A stretch of DNA of 64,000 nucleotides from Marinobacter bryozoorum (GTDB lineage Bacteria; Pseudomonadota; Gammaproteobacteria; Pseudomonadales; Oleiphilaceae): the NCBI RefSeq assembly GCF_023156245.1, contig NZ_JAKZAH010000001.1:62001-126000 (forward strand). The letters are read 5' to 3'. The position numbers and the translations under genes were made by a program. Below the pieces are notes generated by a model. The model saw only the letters and a list, made by a program, of their open reading frames with translations. It did not search any database and was not told where the DNA came from. Each line of letters starts with the position of its first letter. The first letter of the stretch is position 1. Below are positions 16,931-26,993 of this stretch, piece after piece.

Positions 16931-19477
16931 GCCTTCGCATTCCAGGACGGTGACGCAGTCCTGGATGGCGGCCGGTGGAAGGTCCTGCTGCAGCAGGCTG
17001 TCAATGTGCCGCTGCTGGGCATGATGCTTCAGCCAGTCCGGATTCCAGGTGGAGTCCTGCTGGTCGGGGAAGATGGCCACATAGGCGATACCGGATTCCA
17101 CCAGGTCCTGGAAGAAATGGGAGCCGAAGGACAGGTCCGGCACCATGCCGTTGCCCATATCGGCGATTTCCACCAGCAATGACACCCGGCTGATGTCGGC
17201 AAAGCCCACCGGAACCCCCAGTTCCGGGCTGCTGGTACCCCAGCGGCCGGGCCCTGCCAGCATCAGGTTGAAATGCTCCGGTGTCTGCCGGGCCAGGCGG
17301 CCCACCAGTTTCGCTACCTGGTGTTTGCCATTGAGGTCGAGGGCACTGTATTCCGCCGCCCTGACCAGGATGATGCGATGGATGGCCAGGTTGATGTTGC
17401 CGCCCATGAAACGCCCCTCACTGGCCATCAGCAAGCGCCTCGGATCCGGCCGTTCCGGCAGGGAAGCCGGCTGGCTGTCACCGATGGTGGCGAGGGGGCG
17501 ACACTGGACCAGGTTGAGTCGAACCGGCACCTCGCTGTTATCCAGGTGTACCGTAAATTCCACATCCACCGGATGCTGGTAGGCCCTTTCAAGGGTTTTC
17601 AGCATGCGGCCGGCCAGCTCGATAAACTCCCCCTGGCGGATCAATGGCCGGAACGTCAGTCGCCATACCGGCGCGTCCAGGCCCAGCTCCCGCGCTCTCT
17701 GTGACGCCGCCCTGTCGGTTTCCCCCAGGCGCTCCAGGGGCAGGGACGGGGCTTCCCGCACCAGGGTGGTCAGGTCGGTGGTGGTCAGGCCCGGTCCGGT
17801 AACGTCCAGGGTGTCCACCAGGTGCTGGCTGAAGCGGTAGTTCTCTTCCAGGTTGCGGAACGGCTGCTTGAGGGGCTGGTCGAGGGCGATGACCCAGGCG
17901 TGGTCCCCCTGTATCCGGTCCACCGCACGGGTGCCCAGCCCCATCACCAGTCGCAGCATACCGGCTTTCGGGTCCATATCCGGCGCCCACACAAAGGTGT
18001 TTCGGGACACGCCCACTGCGGCGGCGTCGGGCAGGTACCAGTGGTCATGGAAGCGGCCATTGACCCGCTGGATCAGCAGGGCCATGGGTTCTTCCAGGTC
18101 CTCCAGGTCGCGGCCCCGGCGGTAGCTGAGGGCGTCCTCGCTCATGGTGGAGGCATATACCTGGCGTATGGCGTTTTCCAGTGCGGCCAGCCGCTGCTCC
18201 GGGTCGCCCTGGTTGATCAGGAACACGCTCTCGTACTTGCCCGCAAAGGCGTTACCGAAGCCGTCTTCCAGCAGGCTGCTGGAGCGCACCAGGATCGGGT
18301 ACTGGCCGAAGTGGTCCAGGGTGCGGATCAGCTCCGGGCGTACCTCCGGCGGGAATTCCCCTTGGAGGATGGCCTCGCGCAGGGCAGGGGCCTCGTCGAA
18401 GAAACCTTCCCGGGTGCGGTGTTTCATGATCGCAGGCCACAGGCCGTTGTGGACCAGGAAGGCGTACCAGACGTCCGACGCCAGGAACATGGAGTCGTGG
18501 GGATCCAGTGCGCTCCCCCAGGTGTCCGGATCTTCCCTGGTCAGTATCGCCCGGGCCAGCAGCATGCCGACGGCCTTGCCACCGATATACCCGCTGCCGA
18601 TGGTGCGGTTGTGTATGCCCGTGAGGTCGTCCAGCGACAGATAGTCCTCTGCCAGCGCCAGGATGCGCGGGTCGCGGCTCACCAGCACCTGGAGGATGCG
18701 CTGTACCAGCGCCCGGGCGCGATCGCTATCCGGTGCCTCACACTCCTCGGCTTCCAGGAACAACCGGTCCCAGCCGTCCAGTAGCTGCTGGGAGGCATGG
18801 GCCTGCTGTTCGATGGCGGCCTGCAGGCGGGTGGCGTTACTGCTGTCGGTCACCGGAATGAACTCGCCGTCCCGGTAGCGGTGGGGCAGGAACATGGTGG
18901 GTGACTGGCGCTGCCACACCTTGACCGGTTGCAGCTGCATGTCGTCATCGGCCCGGTGTACGTCGATCATCACCTGGGTGGTGGCGCGGATGCGGTCGAG
19001 GGTCTGCCGCGAGTGCCGTTGGGGCAGCAGGGCGAACCAGGCAACGGTATCGAGCTCGAACAGGAAGGGGCAGATCACCCGGAAGAAATAGCCCACCATG
19101 GTATCGGTGGCCCAGGCATTGAGAAGGTCGCTGAGGCAGTCGCACACGTAGAACGCGCCGCGGCCCCAGGTTTCCACCAGCTCCCAGATACGGGCGGTGA
19201 AGGATTCGAAACCGTCCCGGGCATCCACTTCGATGATGCGGATACCCGGAGCGGGTGCCAGCAAGGGTTCATGCTGGCCAAAACGCAGATAGATGATCTG
19301 GCGGCCGGCGGCAGTGGCAGATGCCACAAAGGGCGTCACAAACCGCCGGTAGTCGTCCAGGTCGGTGACCCGCCAGACCACGTTGTCACCAATTCTCAGG
19401 CCGTCCAGGACCTGGTCCAGCCCTGGCAGGCCGGTGGAGATCACCGGGGTGGCCTGAGTGTCAGTGACATCAGCCAT
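16871..19477 (-). CDS. PEP-synthase-like (PPDK N-terminal) protein with degenerate KaiC-like front domain
   Basis: An 868-residue protein. Residues about 10-230 resemble a KaiC/RadA-type RecA fold (STGLPGLDQVLDGLRIGDN) but the Walker A lysine motif is missing where it should follow. Residues about 300-690 match the ATP-grasp part of PEP synthase/PPDK: SGYIGGKAVGMLLARAI, PILVRSSSLLEDGFGNAFAG, and the closing LNLVQCRPL. The phosphohistidine domain (a GGxxSHxA-type motif) and the PEP-binding barrel are absent, so it is not a working PEP synthase. The last 180 residues are unassigned. It lies 2 bp downstream of gdhA on the same strand and is probably co-transcribed. Function unknown. Confidence 0.75.
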   Translation of the reverse strand: MADVTDTQATPVISTGLPGLDQVLDGLRIGDNVVWRVTDLDDYRRFVTPFVASATAAGRQIIYLRFGQHEPLLAPAPGIRIIEVDARDGFESFTARIWELVETWGRGAFYVCDCLSDLLNAWATDTMVGYFFRVICPFLFELDTVAWFALLPQRHSRQTLDRIRATTQVMIDVHRADDDMQLQPVKVWQRQSPTMFLPHRYRDGEFIPVTDSSNATRLQAAIEQQAHASQQLLDGWDRLFLEAEECEAPDSDRARALVQRILQVLVSRDPRILALAEDYLSLDDLTGIHNRTIGSGYIGGKAVGMLLARAILTREDPDTWGSALDPHDSMFLASDVWYAFLVHNGLWPAIMKHRTREGFFDEAPALREAILQGEFPPEVRPELIRTLDHFGQYPILVRSSSLLEDGFGNAFAGKYESVFLINQGDPEQRLAALENAIRQVYASTMSEDALSYRRGRDLEDLEEPMALLIQRVNGRFHDHWYLPDAAAVGVSRNTFVWAPDMDPKAGMLRLVMGLGTRAVDRIQGDHAWVIALDQPLKQPFRNLEENYRFSQHLVDTLDVTGPGLTTTDLTTLVREAPSLPLERLGETDRAASQRARELGLDAPVWRLTFRPLIRQGEFIELAGRMLKTLERAYQHPVDVEFTVHLDNSEVPVRLNLVQCRPLATIGDSQPASLPERPDPRRLLMASEGRFMGGNINLAIHRIILVRAAEYSALDLNGKHQVAKLVGRLARQTPEHFNLMLAGPGRWGTSSPELGVPVGFADISRVSLLVEIADMGNGMVPDLSFGSHFFQDLVESGIAYVAIFPDQQDSTWNPDWLKHHAQQRHIDSLLQQDLPPAAIQDCVTVLECEGSPLRVLADVTRQRLVAGHF

Positions 19478-19479
19478 GA

Positions 19480-20868
<1,389 letters not shown>

Positions 20869-20911
20869 TTATGGGAACCAGCTATTGCACCATGTTAGGG
20901 CCATTTTGGCA

Positions 20912-20926
20912 ATCAATGATTGATTC
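20912..20926. promoter_or_regulatory. Palindrome AATCAATGATTGATT between gdhA and CbiM-like gene
   Basis: A perfect 7+1+7 inverted repeat in the divergent gap 20830-21016, 83 bp ahead of gdhA and 90 bp ahead of the gene at 21017. It has the size of a dimeric regulator operator. No regulator is assigned. Confidence 0.45.
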
Positions 20927-21016
20927 AAGTCAGCGTTTGCTTTCTTTGTCCGGCCGGTCGTGACAGCATTTTGCCGGCTTTCCGGATACCTGCGTCCACC
21001 CATGTGAGACCTGTCT

Positions 21017-21676
21017 ATGGGACTGACAGATAACCTTTTTCCGGTCTGGCTGTTGATCGTTACAGCGGTGCTGTTCGTGGGCATCCTGGTGCGGGCGATC
21101 CGTCAGACCGACTGGCAGTGGCTGCGCTCCGAGCAGCGTCTTCACCATTGCCTGTTTGGTGCGGCCGTGGTGCTTGGCTTCCTCTGGCAATTGCGGGCTG
21201 GCTTGTCGCCGGGGCTGAGCATTCATATCTTCGGCATGACCGCCGTGACCCTGATGCTGGGCTGGCGGCTGGCAGTCTTCAGTGGCCTGCTGGCACTGGT
21301 AATCGTTGTGATCACCGGGCGGGAGCCAGCCACCCTGTTTGCCGTTAATGGCCTGATAACGGTCATGGTGCCGGCATTGGTGACCCATGCCATCATGTGC
21401 TGGGAACGCCGGCGCAATTTCCGGAACTTCTTTGCCTATATTTTCTTTTGCGGATTCTTCGGGGCGGGTGCCTCAGTGCTGGCGGCTGGCATGACCATGG
21501 TGATCCTGCTCTGGCTGACTGGCGTGTACGACTGGTACCACCTGCAACATGACTATGTCCGCTACTTGCCGCTGTTCGTGCTGCCGGAAGGGTTCGTTAA
21601 CGGCGCAGTGGTAACCGGGTTGATGGTTTTCCACCCGGAACTACTGTCCACCCTGGACGAACGCCGCTACCGTTAG
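21017..21676 (+). CDS. CbiM-like energy-coupling-factor membrane protein
   Basis: A 219-residue protein with about six to seven hydrophobic segments. The pattern LSPGLSIHIFGMTAVTLMLGW and the late LPEGFVNGAVVTGLM resemble the substrate-specific S component CbiM, used in cobalt, nickel or related uptake. The canonical CbiM N-terminal MHIPDG metal site is absent, so it is a divergent family member, probably one of the ECF permease-like orphan proteins. No CbiQ or CbiO gene is nearby. The 3' end overlaps by 36 bp the 3' end of the convergent c-di-GMP gene. Confidence 0.7.
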   Translation: MGLTDNLFPVWLLIVTAVLFVGILVRAIRQTDWQWLRSEQRLHHCLFGAAVVLGFLWQLRAGLSPGLSIHIFGMTAVTLMLGWRLAVFSGLLALVIVVITGREPATLFAVNGLITVMVPALVTHAIMCWERRRNFRNFFAYIFFCGFFGAGASVLAAGMTMVILLWLTGVYDWYHLQHDYVRYLPLFVLPEGFVNGAVVTGLMVFHPELLSTLDERRYR

Positions 21677-23743
21677 CGGATGCCTGGCCTGCCACTGACG
21701 CACCCACTCTCCGATGTCGCCGGCCGGCATGGGGCGTGCTACCCCGAACCCCTGGATCTGGTCGCAGCCGAGGGTAGCGAGTACTTCCCCGTGCCGATCG
21801 GTCTCCACGCCCTCCGCCAGTACTGTTCGATTAAAGCGCTGGGCCATGTAGATCACGCTTTCCACGATGGCCCGGTCGCTGTCATCTTCCAGCATACGGA
21901 AGATGAAACTCTTGTCGATCTTGATAACGTCTACGGGCAGGCTGCGGAAATAGCTCAGGGAAGAGAAACCGGTACCAAAATCGTCCAGCGCGATTTGCAC
22001 GCCCAGGTCACGGCATTCGTTGATCACCTGGCTGGCCCGGTGCATATCGTCAAGGGCCGTGGACTCGAGGATTTCCAGGGTGATCAGGGAAGGGTCCTGG
22101 TCCGGGTGATCCGCCAGGTACCGGCTGAGGAACCGTGAAAACCCGGGTGCCAACAGGTGTGCGGCACTGATGTTGATGCTTACCGCCAGCTTCAGCCCTG
22201 CCCTGGACCAGTCTGCCTGCTGGGCCAGGGCGTGCTTCAGTACCCACTGGCCAAATCGCTCTTCCAGGTGGCTGCCCTCGATAGAAGGCAGGAACTGGCC
22301 CGGTGCCAGCAGGCCGCGGTCAGGGTGCTGCCATCGTACCAGGGCCTCGACCCCGATGACCGCCGAGTCACGGAGCTGGATCTGTGGCTGATAGTAGAGT
22401 TCGAACTCGTCCTTCTGGATGGCCTGCAACAGCTCGGTAATCTGCTGACGACGTTGCTGGAGGTTTTCGTCCAGGGTGGGGTCGAAAAAGTGGTGGTTGT
22501 TACGGCCTTTCTCCTTGGCGGAGTACATGGCCTGGTCTGCGTGCCGTACCAGGCGCTCGCCATCAGAGCTGTCATGGGGGTACACCGTGATGCCCATGCT
22601 CCCGGTGATGTTGGCCGTGGTGGGGCCGATAGACAGGGGCTGGCGAACGGCATCCAGGATTCGCTGGTAGACCCGCTCGTCATCCACATTGCGCAACAGC
22701 AGCACGAATTCGTCGCCGCCAACACGGGCGACGGTGTCGTCGCTACGAATCGCCAGGCGCAGGCGGTTGGCAATGGTCACCAGGGCCCGGTCCCCCAGGC
22801 CCTGGCCGACCTGGTCGTTGATAGTCTTGAAGCCGTCCAGGTCCAGGTAACAGACGGCAAGTGGTTGCTGGTTCAGGTCGCAGTGGTTCATTTCCCGTTC
22901 CAGCCGGGTGACCATCAGTTGCCGGTTGGGGAGGCCGGTGAGGTCGTCATAGTGGGCCGCCCGCTCCAGTTCCTCGGCGTGGTTCTTGAGGGCAGTGATG
23001 TCCGAGAAACTGGCAACATAATAGTGCTCCCCGGGCTCGTCCAGTTGTACCCGGGTAATGGTCAGAAACTCCGGGTATTCCTCGCCATTCTTGCGCCGGT
23101 TCCAGATCTCCCCCCGCCAGAAGTTCTGTTCCTGGAGGGAGCGCCACAGTGAGCTGTAGAATTCCGGCCCCTGTCGCCCCGAGCTGAGCATGCTGGGGTT
23201 GTTGCCGATGGCCTCTTCCCGGGTGTAGCCGGTGATGCTGGTAAAGGCCGGGTTGACGTCGATAATCCGGTTATCGGCATCGGAGATGATAATGGCGTCC
23301 TGGCTACGCTCGAATACGCTGGACGTGATCTTGAGACGGCGCTCGAGCTCCTTGCGCTGGGTGACATCGATCAGTACGGCCATGAAGCCGCCATCGCCCG
23401 GGGATCCCGGCGCGACGGGGTTGCATATGGCCCGCAGCCAGAGGGTGCTGCCGTTCCTGCGATAAGTGAGAATGTCCTTGTCGAAGCCCTGGCCGGACTT
23501 CACCGCTTCTCGGATGGCGTTTTTCGTGGCGGTGTCGGTATCGGGGCCGGTCAGGAGTTCACCGGTGCGGTGCCCCCGGATTTCGTCCAGTCGGAAACCG
23601 GTCAACCGTTCGAAAGCGCGGTTGACCCAGCGGACCCGTCGCTGCGTATCGGTAATGACCACGCCGTTGCTTGTCTGGTGGGCGACTTCCGCCAGTAGGG
23701 CCGTCAGTTCGTCTATCTGGTGCTTGGAAGATGTGTCGTCCAT
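21641..23743 (-). CDS. PAS-PAS-GGDEF-EAL cyclic di-GMP signalling protein
   Basis: A 700-residue cytosolic protein. Two PAS domains (residues about 12-130 and 135-255, each followed by a PAC-like strand set) precede a GGDEF domain with GGDEF intact (RVGGDEFVLLLR) and an EAL domain with EALVRWQHP, DDFGTGFSSLSYF and AEGVET, so both cyclase and phosphodiesterase activity are possible. Start set at 23743 (MDDTSSKHQ), which gives a typical helix ahead of the first PAS; an upstream in-frame start at 23887 would add 48 residues with no similarity. It is one of two GGDEF proteins in this window. Confidence 0.88.
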   Translation of the reverse strand: MDDTSSKHQIDELTALLAEVAHQTSNGVVITDTQRRVRWVNRAFERLTGFRLDEIRGHRTGELLTGPDTDTATKNAIREAVKSGQGFDKDILTYRRNGSTLWLRAICNPVAPGSPGDGGFMAVLIDVTQRKELERRLKITSSVFERSQDAIIISDADNRIIDVNPAFTSITGYTREEAIGNNPSMLSSGRQGPEFYSSLWRSLQEQNFWRGEIWNRRKNGEEYPEFLTITRVQLDEPGEHYYVASFSDITALKNHAEELERAAHYDDLTGLPNRQLMVTRLEREMNHCDLNQQPLAVCYLDLDGFKTINDQVGQGLGDRALVTIANRLRLAIRSDDTVARVGGDEFVLLLRNVDDERVYQRILDAVRQPLSIGPTTANITGSMGITVYPHDSSDGERLVRHADQAMYSAKEKGRNNHHFFDPTLDENLQQRRQQITELLQAIQKDEFELYYQPQIQLRDSAVIGVEALVRWQHPDRGLLAPGQFLPSIEGSHLEERFGQWVLKHALAQQADWSRAGLKLAVSINISAAHLLAPGFSRFLSRYLADHPDQDPSLITLEILESTALDDMHRASQVINECRDLGVQIALDDFGTGFSSLSYFRSLPVDVIKIDKSFIFRMLEDDSDRAIVESVIYMAQRFNRTVLAEGVETDRHGEVLATLGCDQIQGFGVARPMPAGDIGEWVRQWQARHPLTVAAFVQGGQ

Positions 23744-23922
23744 ACTCCGGGCTCGGGCTGTATAACAATGAAAAGAAGTGCTGCCCTGCGGTCGGGAGCT
23801 TGCGCAATCTGTGCAATACAGACTCCCAGTATAGACTTCCCTAGCGTAACGAATAGTTAGCTGATTATGATTAAGGTGCAAAACCAAAACAACGACAGAT
23901 AATACAAAGAGGTAAAAAGACC

Positions 23923-24978
23923 ATGTCAGACGTAAAGGGCTATGCTGCTACCTCGGAGCTCTCCGGGCTCGCCCCCTTCAGTTTTCAACGCCGCACGCCC
24001 CGTGCCGATGATGTTTCCATCGAGATTCTCTATTGCGGTGTCTGCCACACCGATATCCACTTCGCCGAGAACGACTGGGGGCGCACCAATTACCCGGTGG
24101 TTCCAGGGCACGAGATTATCGGCCGGGTAACCGCGGTTGGAAATGATGTGAATCAATTCACAGTCGGAGAGTTGGTCGGTGTTGGCTGTATGGTGGATTC
24201 CTGCCGTTCCTGTCCGTCCTGCGAACAGGGACTGGAGCAATATTGCCGTGAAGGCATGACCCCCACCTATAACGGTGAAGACCGCATTGACCGCCTGCGC
24301 ACCTACGGTGGCTACTCCGAGCGTATCGTGGTCAGCGAGCGCTTCGTGGTGCGTGTACCGGACAAACTGGACCCGGCCGCAGCAGCGCCCATCCTGTGTG
24401 CCGGCATTACCACCTACTCGCCCCTGAAACACTTCGGCGTGGGCAAGGGCCACAAGGTTGGCGTCCTTGGCATGGGTGGCCTTGGTCATATGGGCGTCAA
24501 GTTTGCCCGGGCCCTGGGGGCCGAAGTCACCATCTTCACCCGCTCCGAAGCCAAGGTCGCCGAGGCGAAGAAGCAGGGGGCCGACCACGTCATCATTTCC
24601 ACGGATCCGGAGCAGATGGCCGCCGCCACCGAGAGCTTTGACTTCCTGCTGGATACCATTCCGGTTCACCATGACCTGAACCCGTACCTGTCCACCCTGA
24701 AGGTGAACGGCACTCACATCCTGGTGGGCATGATCGAGCCTATTGAGCCCACGGTGCATTCCCGCAACCTGATCGGCAAGCGCCGTATTCTCACCGGCTC
24801 ACTCATCGGAGGCATGCCGGAGACCCAGGAAGTACTGGATTTCTGCGCAGAGCACGATATCAGCTGCGATATCGAGATGCTGGACATCCACAATATCAAC
24901 GAAGCCTACGAGCGCATGAAAAAAGGCGACGTGAAGTACCGCTTCGTGATTGACATGAAATCCCTCAAGGACGCCTGA
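23923..24978 (+). CDS. NADPH-dependent zinc alcohol dehydrogenase (cinnamyl-alcohol/YahK type)
   Basis: A 351-residue medium-chain zinc dehydrogenase. The catalytic zinc ligands are Cys38 and His63 (CGVCHTDIH, PGHE), and the structural zinc cysteines are Cys94, Cys97, Cys100 and Cys108. The dinucleotide loop GVLGMGGLGHMG and FTRSEAK just after it fit NADPH preference. Enzymes of this class (YahK, AdhC) reduce a broad range of aldehydes. AGAGGTAAAAAGACC precedes the ATG. The gene stands alone; it is divergent from the c-di-GMP gene and convergent with regA. Confidence 0.9.
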   Translation: MSDVKGYAATSELSGLAPFSFQRRTPRADDVSIEILYCGVCHTDIHFAENDWGRTNYPVVPGHEIIGRVTAVGNDVNQFTVGELVGVGCMVDSCRSCPSCEQGLEQYCREGMTPTYNGEDRIDRLRTYGGYSERIVVSERFVVRVPDKLDPAAAAPILCAGITTYSPLKHFGVGKGHKVGVLGMGGLGHMGVKFARALGAEVTIFTRSEAKVAEAKKQGADHVIISTDPEQMAAATESFDFLLDTIPVHHDLNPYLSTLKVNGTHILVGMIEPIEPTVHSRNLIGKRRILTGSLIGGMPETQEVLDFCAEHDISCDIEMLDIHNINEAYERMKKGDVKYRFVIDMKSLKDA

Positions 24979-25037
24979 CCGACGGGGTTTCAGGGTCTGG
25001 ATCGCAGTGAAAGGACTGGCTGCCGTCCAGATGCTGT

Positions 25038-25568
25038 TTATTCCCGCCAGCGGGAGTGCTTGCCCAGTTTGCGTTGCAGGGTTCTGCGGTGCATGTTCAG
25101 GGCGCGGGCTGTAGCCGATATGTTGCCGTCATTTTCCGCCAGCACCCGCTGGATATGCTCCCATTCCAGTTCCTCCACGGATGGAGGCTGGCTTCGGAGC
25201 CCGGGCTCATGGTGGTCCGGCTCGAACCCGTCGATGATCTGGTCCGCCGTTACCGGTTTGCACAGGTAGTTCACCGCGCCCTTTCTCATAGCCTCCACGG
25301 CGGTGGCAATACTGCCGTAGCCGGTGAGGATCAGCACTTCCAGGTCCGGCTGCCTGGCCAGCAGTTCCGGCAACAGCTGCAGGCCACTTCCCCCGGCCAG
25401 GTTCAGGTCCAGCACACAGTGGCGGGCGCCACTGGCGTTAAGCTGGAGCAGCGCCGATTCCGGGTCATGGGCCTGTACACAATCGATGCCCCGGCGGCCC
25501 AGGGACCGGGCCAGGGTGGCGGCAAAGGTTTCGTCGTCGTCGACGAGCAGCCAGGGGGTGTCAGTCAT
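25038..25568 (-). CDS. regA: RegA/PrrA/ActR-type redox response regulator
   Basis: A 176-residue response regulator. The receiver has acidic pocket Asp10-Asp12 and phosphoacceptor Asp54 (CVLDLNLAGG); the conserved lysine is in YLCKPVTAD. The C-terminal Fis-type helix-turn-helix GNISATARALNMHRRTLQRK is close to that of RegA/PrrA/ActR. The start at 25568 overlaps the kinase end by 8 bp; an in-frame ATG 11 codons upstream lies inside the kinase gene. In other bacteria this protein controls respiratory and redox genes. The linker after the receiver is short and lacks the usual proline-rich hinge. Confidence 0.87.
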   Translation of the reverse strand: MTDTPWLLVDDDETFAATLARSLGRRGIDCVQAHDPESALLQLNASGARHCVLDLNLAGGSGLQLLPELLARQPDLEVLILTGYGSIATAVEAMRKGAVNYLCKPVTADQIIDGFEPDHHEPGLRSQPPSVEELEWEHIQRVLAENDGNISATARALNMHRRTLQRKLGKHSRWRE

Positions 25569-26817
25569 GGGCGGCCTCCTCGGAAACAGCCGGCAGTTCA
25601 ATGGTCATGGTAGTGCCTCTGTCAGGGCCTGCTGTGCGGGCTTCGGCACTGAGCCGACCCCCCAGGCGCTGGATCGTGGCGTTGGAGAGGAACAGCCCAA
25701 CCCCGAGCCCCTGTTCCGAATGAACCGGACGCTGGCCGGGCAGGGTGTCCTCGATGCCGGCGCCCTGGTCAATAATACTCAGCTGCATCCGGTCGTTGTG
25801 GTAGCTGGTGGCTATTTCGATGCCGTCGGGGCTCGCCCGCAGGGCATTTCCGACCAGGTTCAGCACCGCCTGGTCCAGGGTCGCATCCACCTGCACGGCC
25901 GCAGTGGGCGGATGTTTCGCCCACTGGATACGAGCCCCTGGCCACAGCAGGGTGGCTGATTCCCGCAGGCGGTGCAGCCAGCGGTCAACCGGGAGGGTCT
26001 CGGTGGCGGCTTCCCGGGCCCTGACGGCGGCTTCGGTCATCGTCTGCAGCTGTTCCCGGCAGAGTCCCAGCTGCTGGTTCAACAGGTCAAGGTCCTCGCG
26101 GAAGGGCGCACTCTCCGGAGTGAGCTTCAGGTCATCCACCACCAGGGTCATGGTATTCAGTGGTGTGCCCAGCCGGTGGGCCACGTTGGCTGCGGACAGC
26201 CCCAGGGCAATGATCTGTTCATCCCGCAGGCGTTCCTCGCGACTGCGGGCCAGGGCCTGCTGCTGTTCCCGCAGCCGTCCGGCCAGGGAGCCCACCACCA
26301 CCAGCATGATGGCCGCCGTCAGGGCAAAGGTACCCCACATGCCCATCAGGTGCAGGTGCATGTAGTCCGAGTGGGTGAGGTTGGCTGGCGGTGGAACCGG
26401 GAATAGCATCAGCACGGTGTACACCACGATGGCCAGCAGGGTGATGAACAGGCTCTGGCGCAGGGGAATCAGTACCAGGCCGGTGGCCAGCGGCAGCAGT
26501 AACTGGGAAACCAGCGGATTGGTGAAGCCACCGGTCAGGGCCAGCCAGATGCCCAGTGCGACCAGGTCGGCCGCCAGTGAGAAGGTGACCGGCAGCGCCA
26601 GTCGTGGCGGATGCCGGGTCATCCAGAGCCAGCTCGCTGCGGCAAACAGGGCGTGGGCAACAGTCACCAGCAGGGGTGCCGGCCCGGCCAGGGGTGGGGC
26701 CAGGAACCAGAGGGTCGCCAGTGCCAGCCACTCCATGGTCACCATGGACAGGCGCATCAGCAACAGGTAGCGGGCAGACTGGCGGAACCCCGCCTGGGAA
26801 ATGGTGTGCAGTTTCAT
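25561..26817 (-). CDS. regB: RegB/PrrB/ActS-type redox sensor histidine kinase
   Basis: A 418-residue inner-membrane kinase with about six transmembrane segments in residues 20-180. The quinone-binding heptad typical of RegB (GGxxNPF) appears as GGFTNPL at residues 96-102. The phosphorylation box is VAHRLGTPLNTM with His214; RegB proteins usually have AHELGTPL here, so Glu to Arg at this site is a notable change. The ATPase end has NLVGNALRAS, DQGAGIED and LGVGLFLSNA. No redox cysteine at the usual place near the H-box is visible to me. An earlier start at 26859 is possible; 26817 is preferred since it begins just before conserved sequence. Confidence 0.84.
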   Translation of the reverse strand: MKLHTISQAGFRQSARYLLLMRLSMVTMEWLALATLWFLAPPLAGPAPLLVTVAHALFAAASWLWMTRHPPRLALPVTFSLAADLVALGIWLALTGGFTNPLVSQLLLPLATGLVLIPLRQSLFITLLAIVVYTVLMLFPVPPPANLTHSDYMHLHLMGMWGTFALTAAIMLVVVGSLAGRLREQQQALARSREERLRDEQIIALGLSAANVAHRLGTPLNTMTLVVDDLKLTPESAPFREDLDLLNQQLGLCREQLQTMTEAAVRAREAATETLPVDRWLHRLRESATLLWPGARIQWAKHPPTAAVQVDATLDQAVLNLVGNALRASPDGIEIATSYHNDRMQLSIIDQGAGIEDTLPGQRPVHSEQGLGVGLFLSNATIQRLGGRLSAEARTAGPDRGTTMTIELPAVSEEAAHD

Positions 26818-26930
26818 GGCGAGATTATAGTTCGCTCCTGTGATGGCTTGCCGCGACATTCTGTCTCAGCTTGCGTCCCGGTTTAGTTGACCGTTGTCAG
26901 CAAGGAGGCTGTATACCGGACTATACTGAT

Positions 26931-26949
26931 ATGTCAGCATATATGTCAT
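26931..26949 (+). repeat. Direct repeat ATGTCAG/ATGTCAT ahead of the RND operon
   Basis: Two ATGTCA units 12 bp apart lie 45-63 bp upstream of the adaptor start, next to a -10-like TATACT (26922-26927). They look like half-sites of a tandem operator. The spacing is 12 bp rather than the 11 bp of Pho boxes, so I do not call a Pho box. Confidence 0.35.
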
Positions 26950-26993
26950 AAGGTTATAACGTAAACGAATGAGTGCGCCGGGGAGCCTGGGTG

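Noticed and set aside
17822-18784. Long plus-strand frame (320 codons) opposite the PEP-synthase-like gene
   Set aside because: Antisense shadow without ribosome site or family features; the minus-strand gene has consistent domains throughout.
26931-26949. Pho box ahead of the RND operon
   Set aside because: The TGTCA units are 12 bp apart rather than 11 and only two exist, so I list a direct repeat only.
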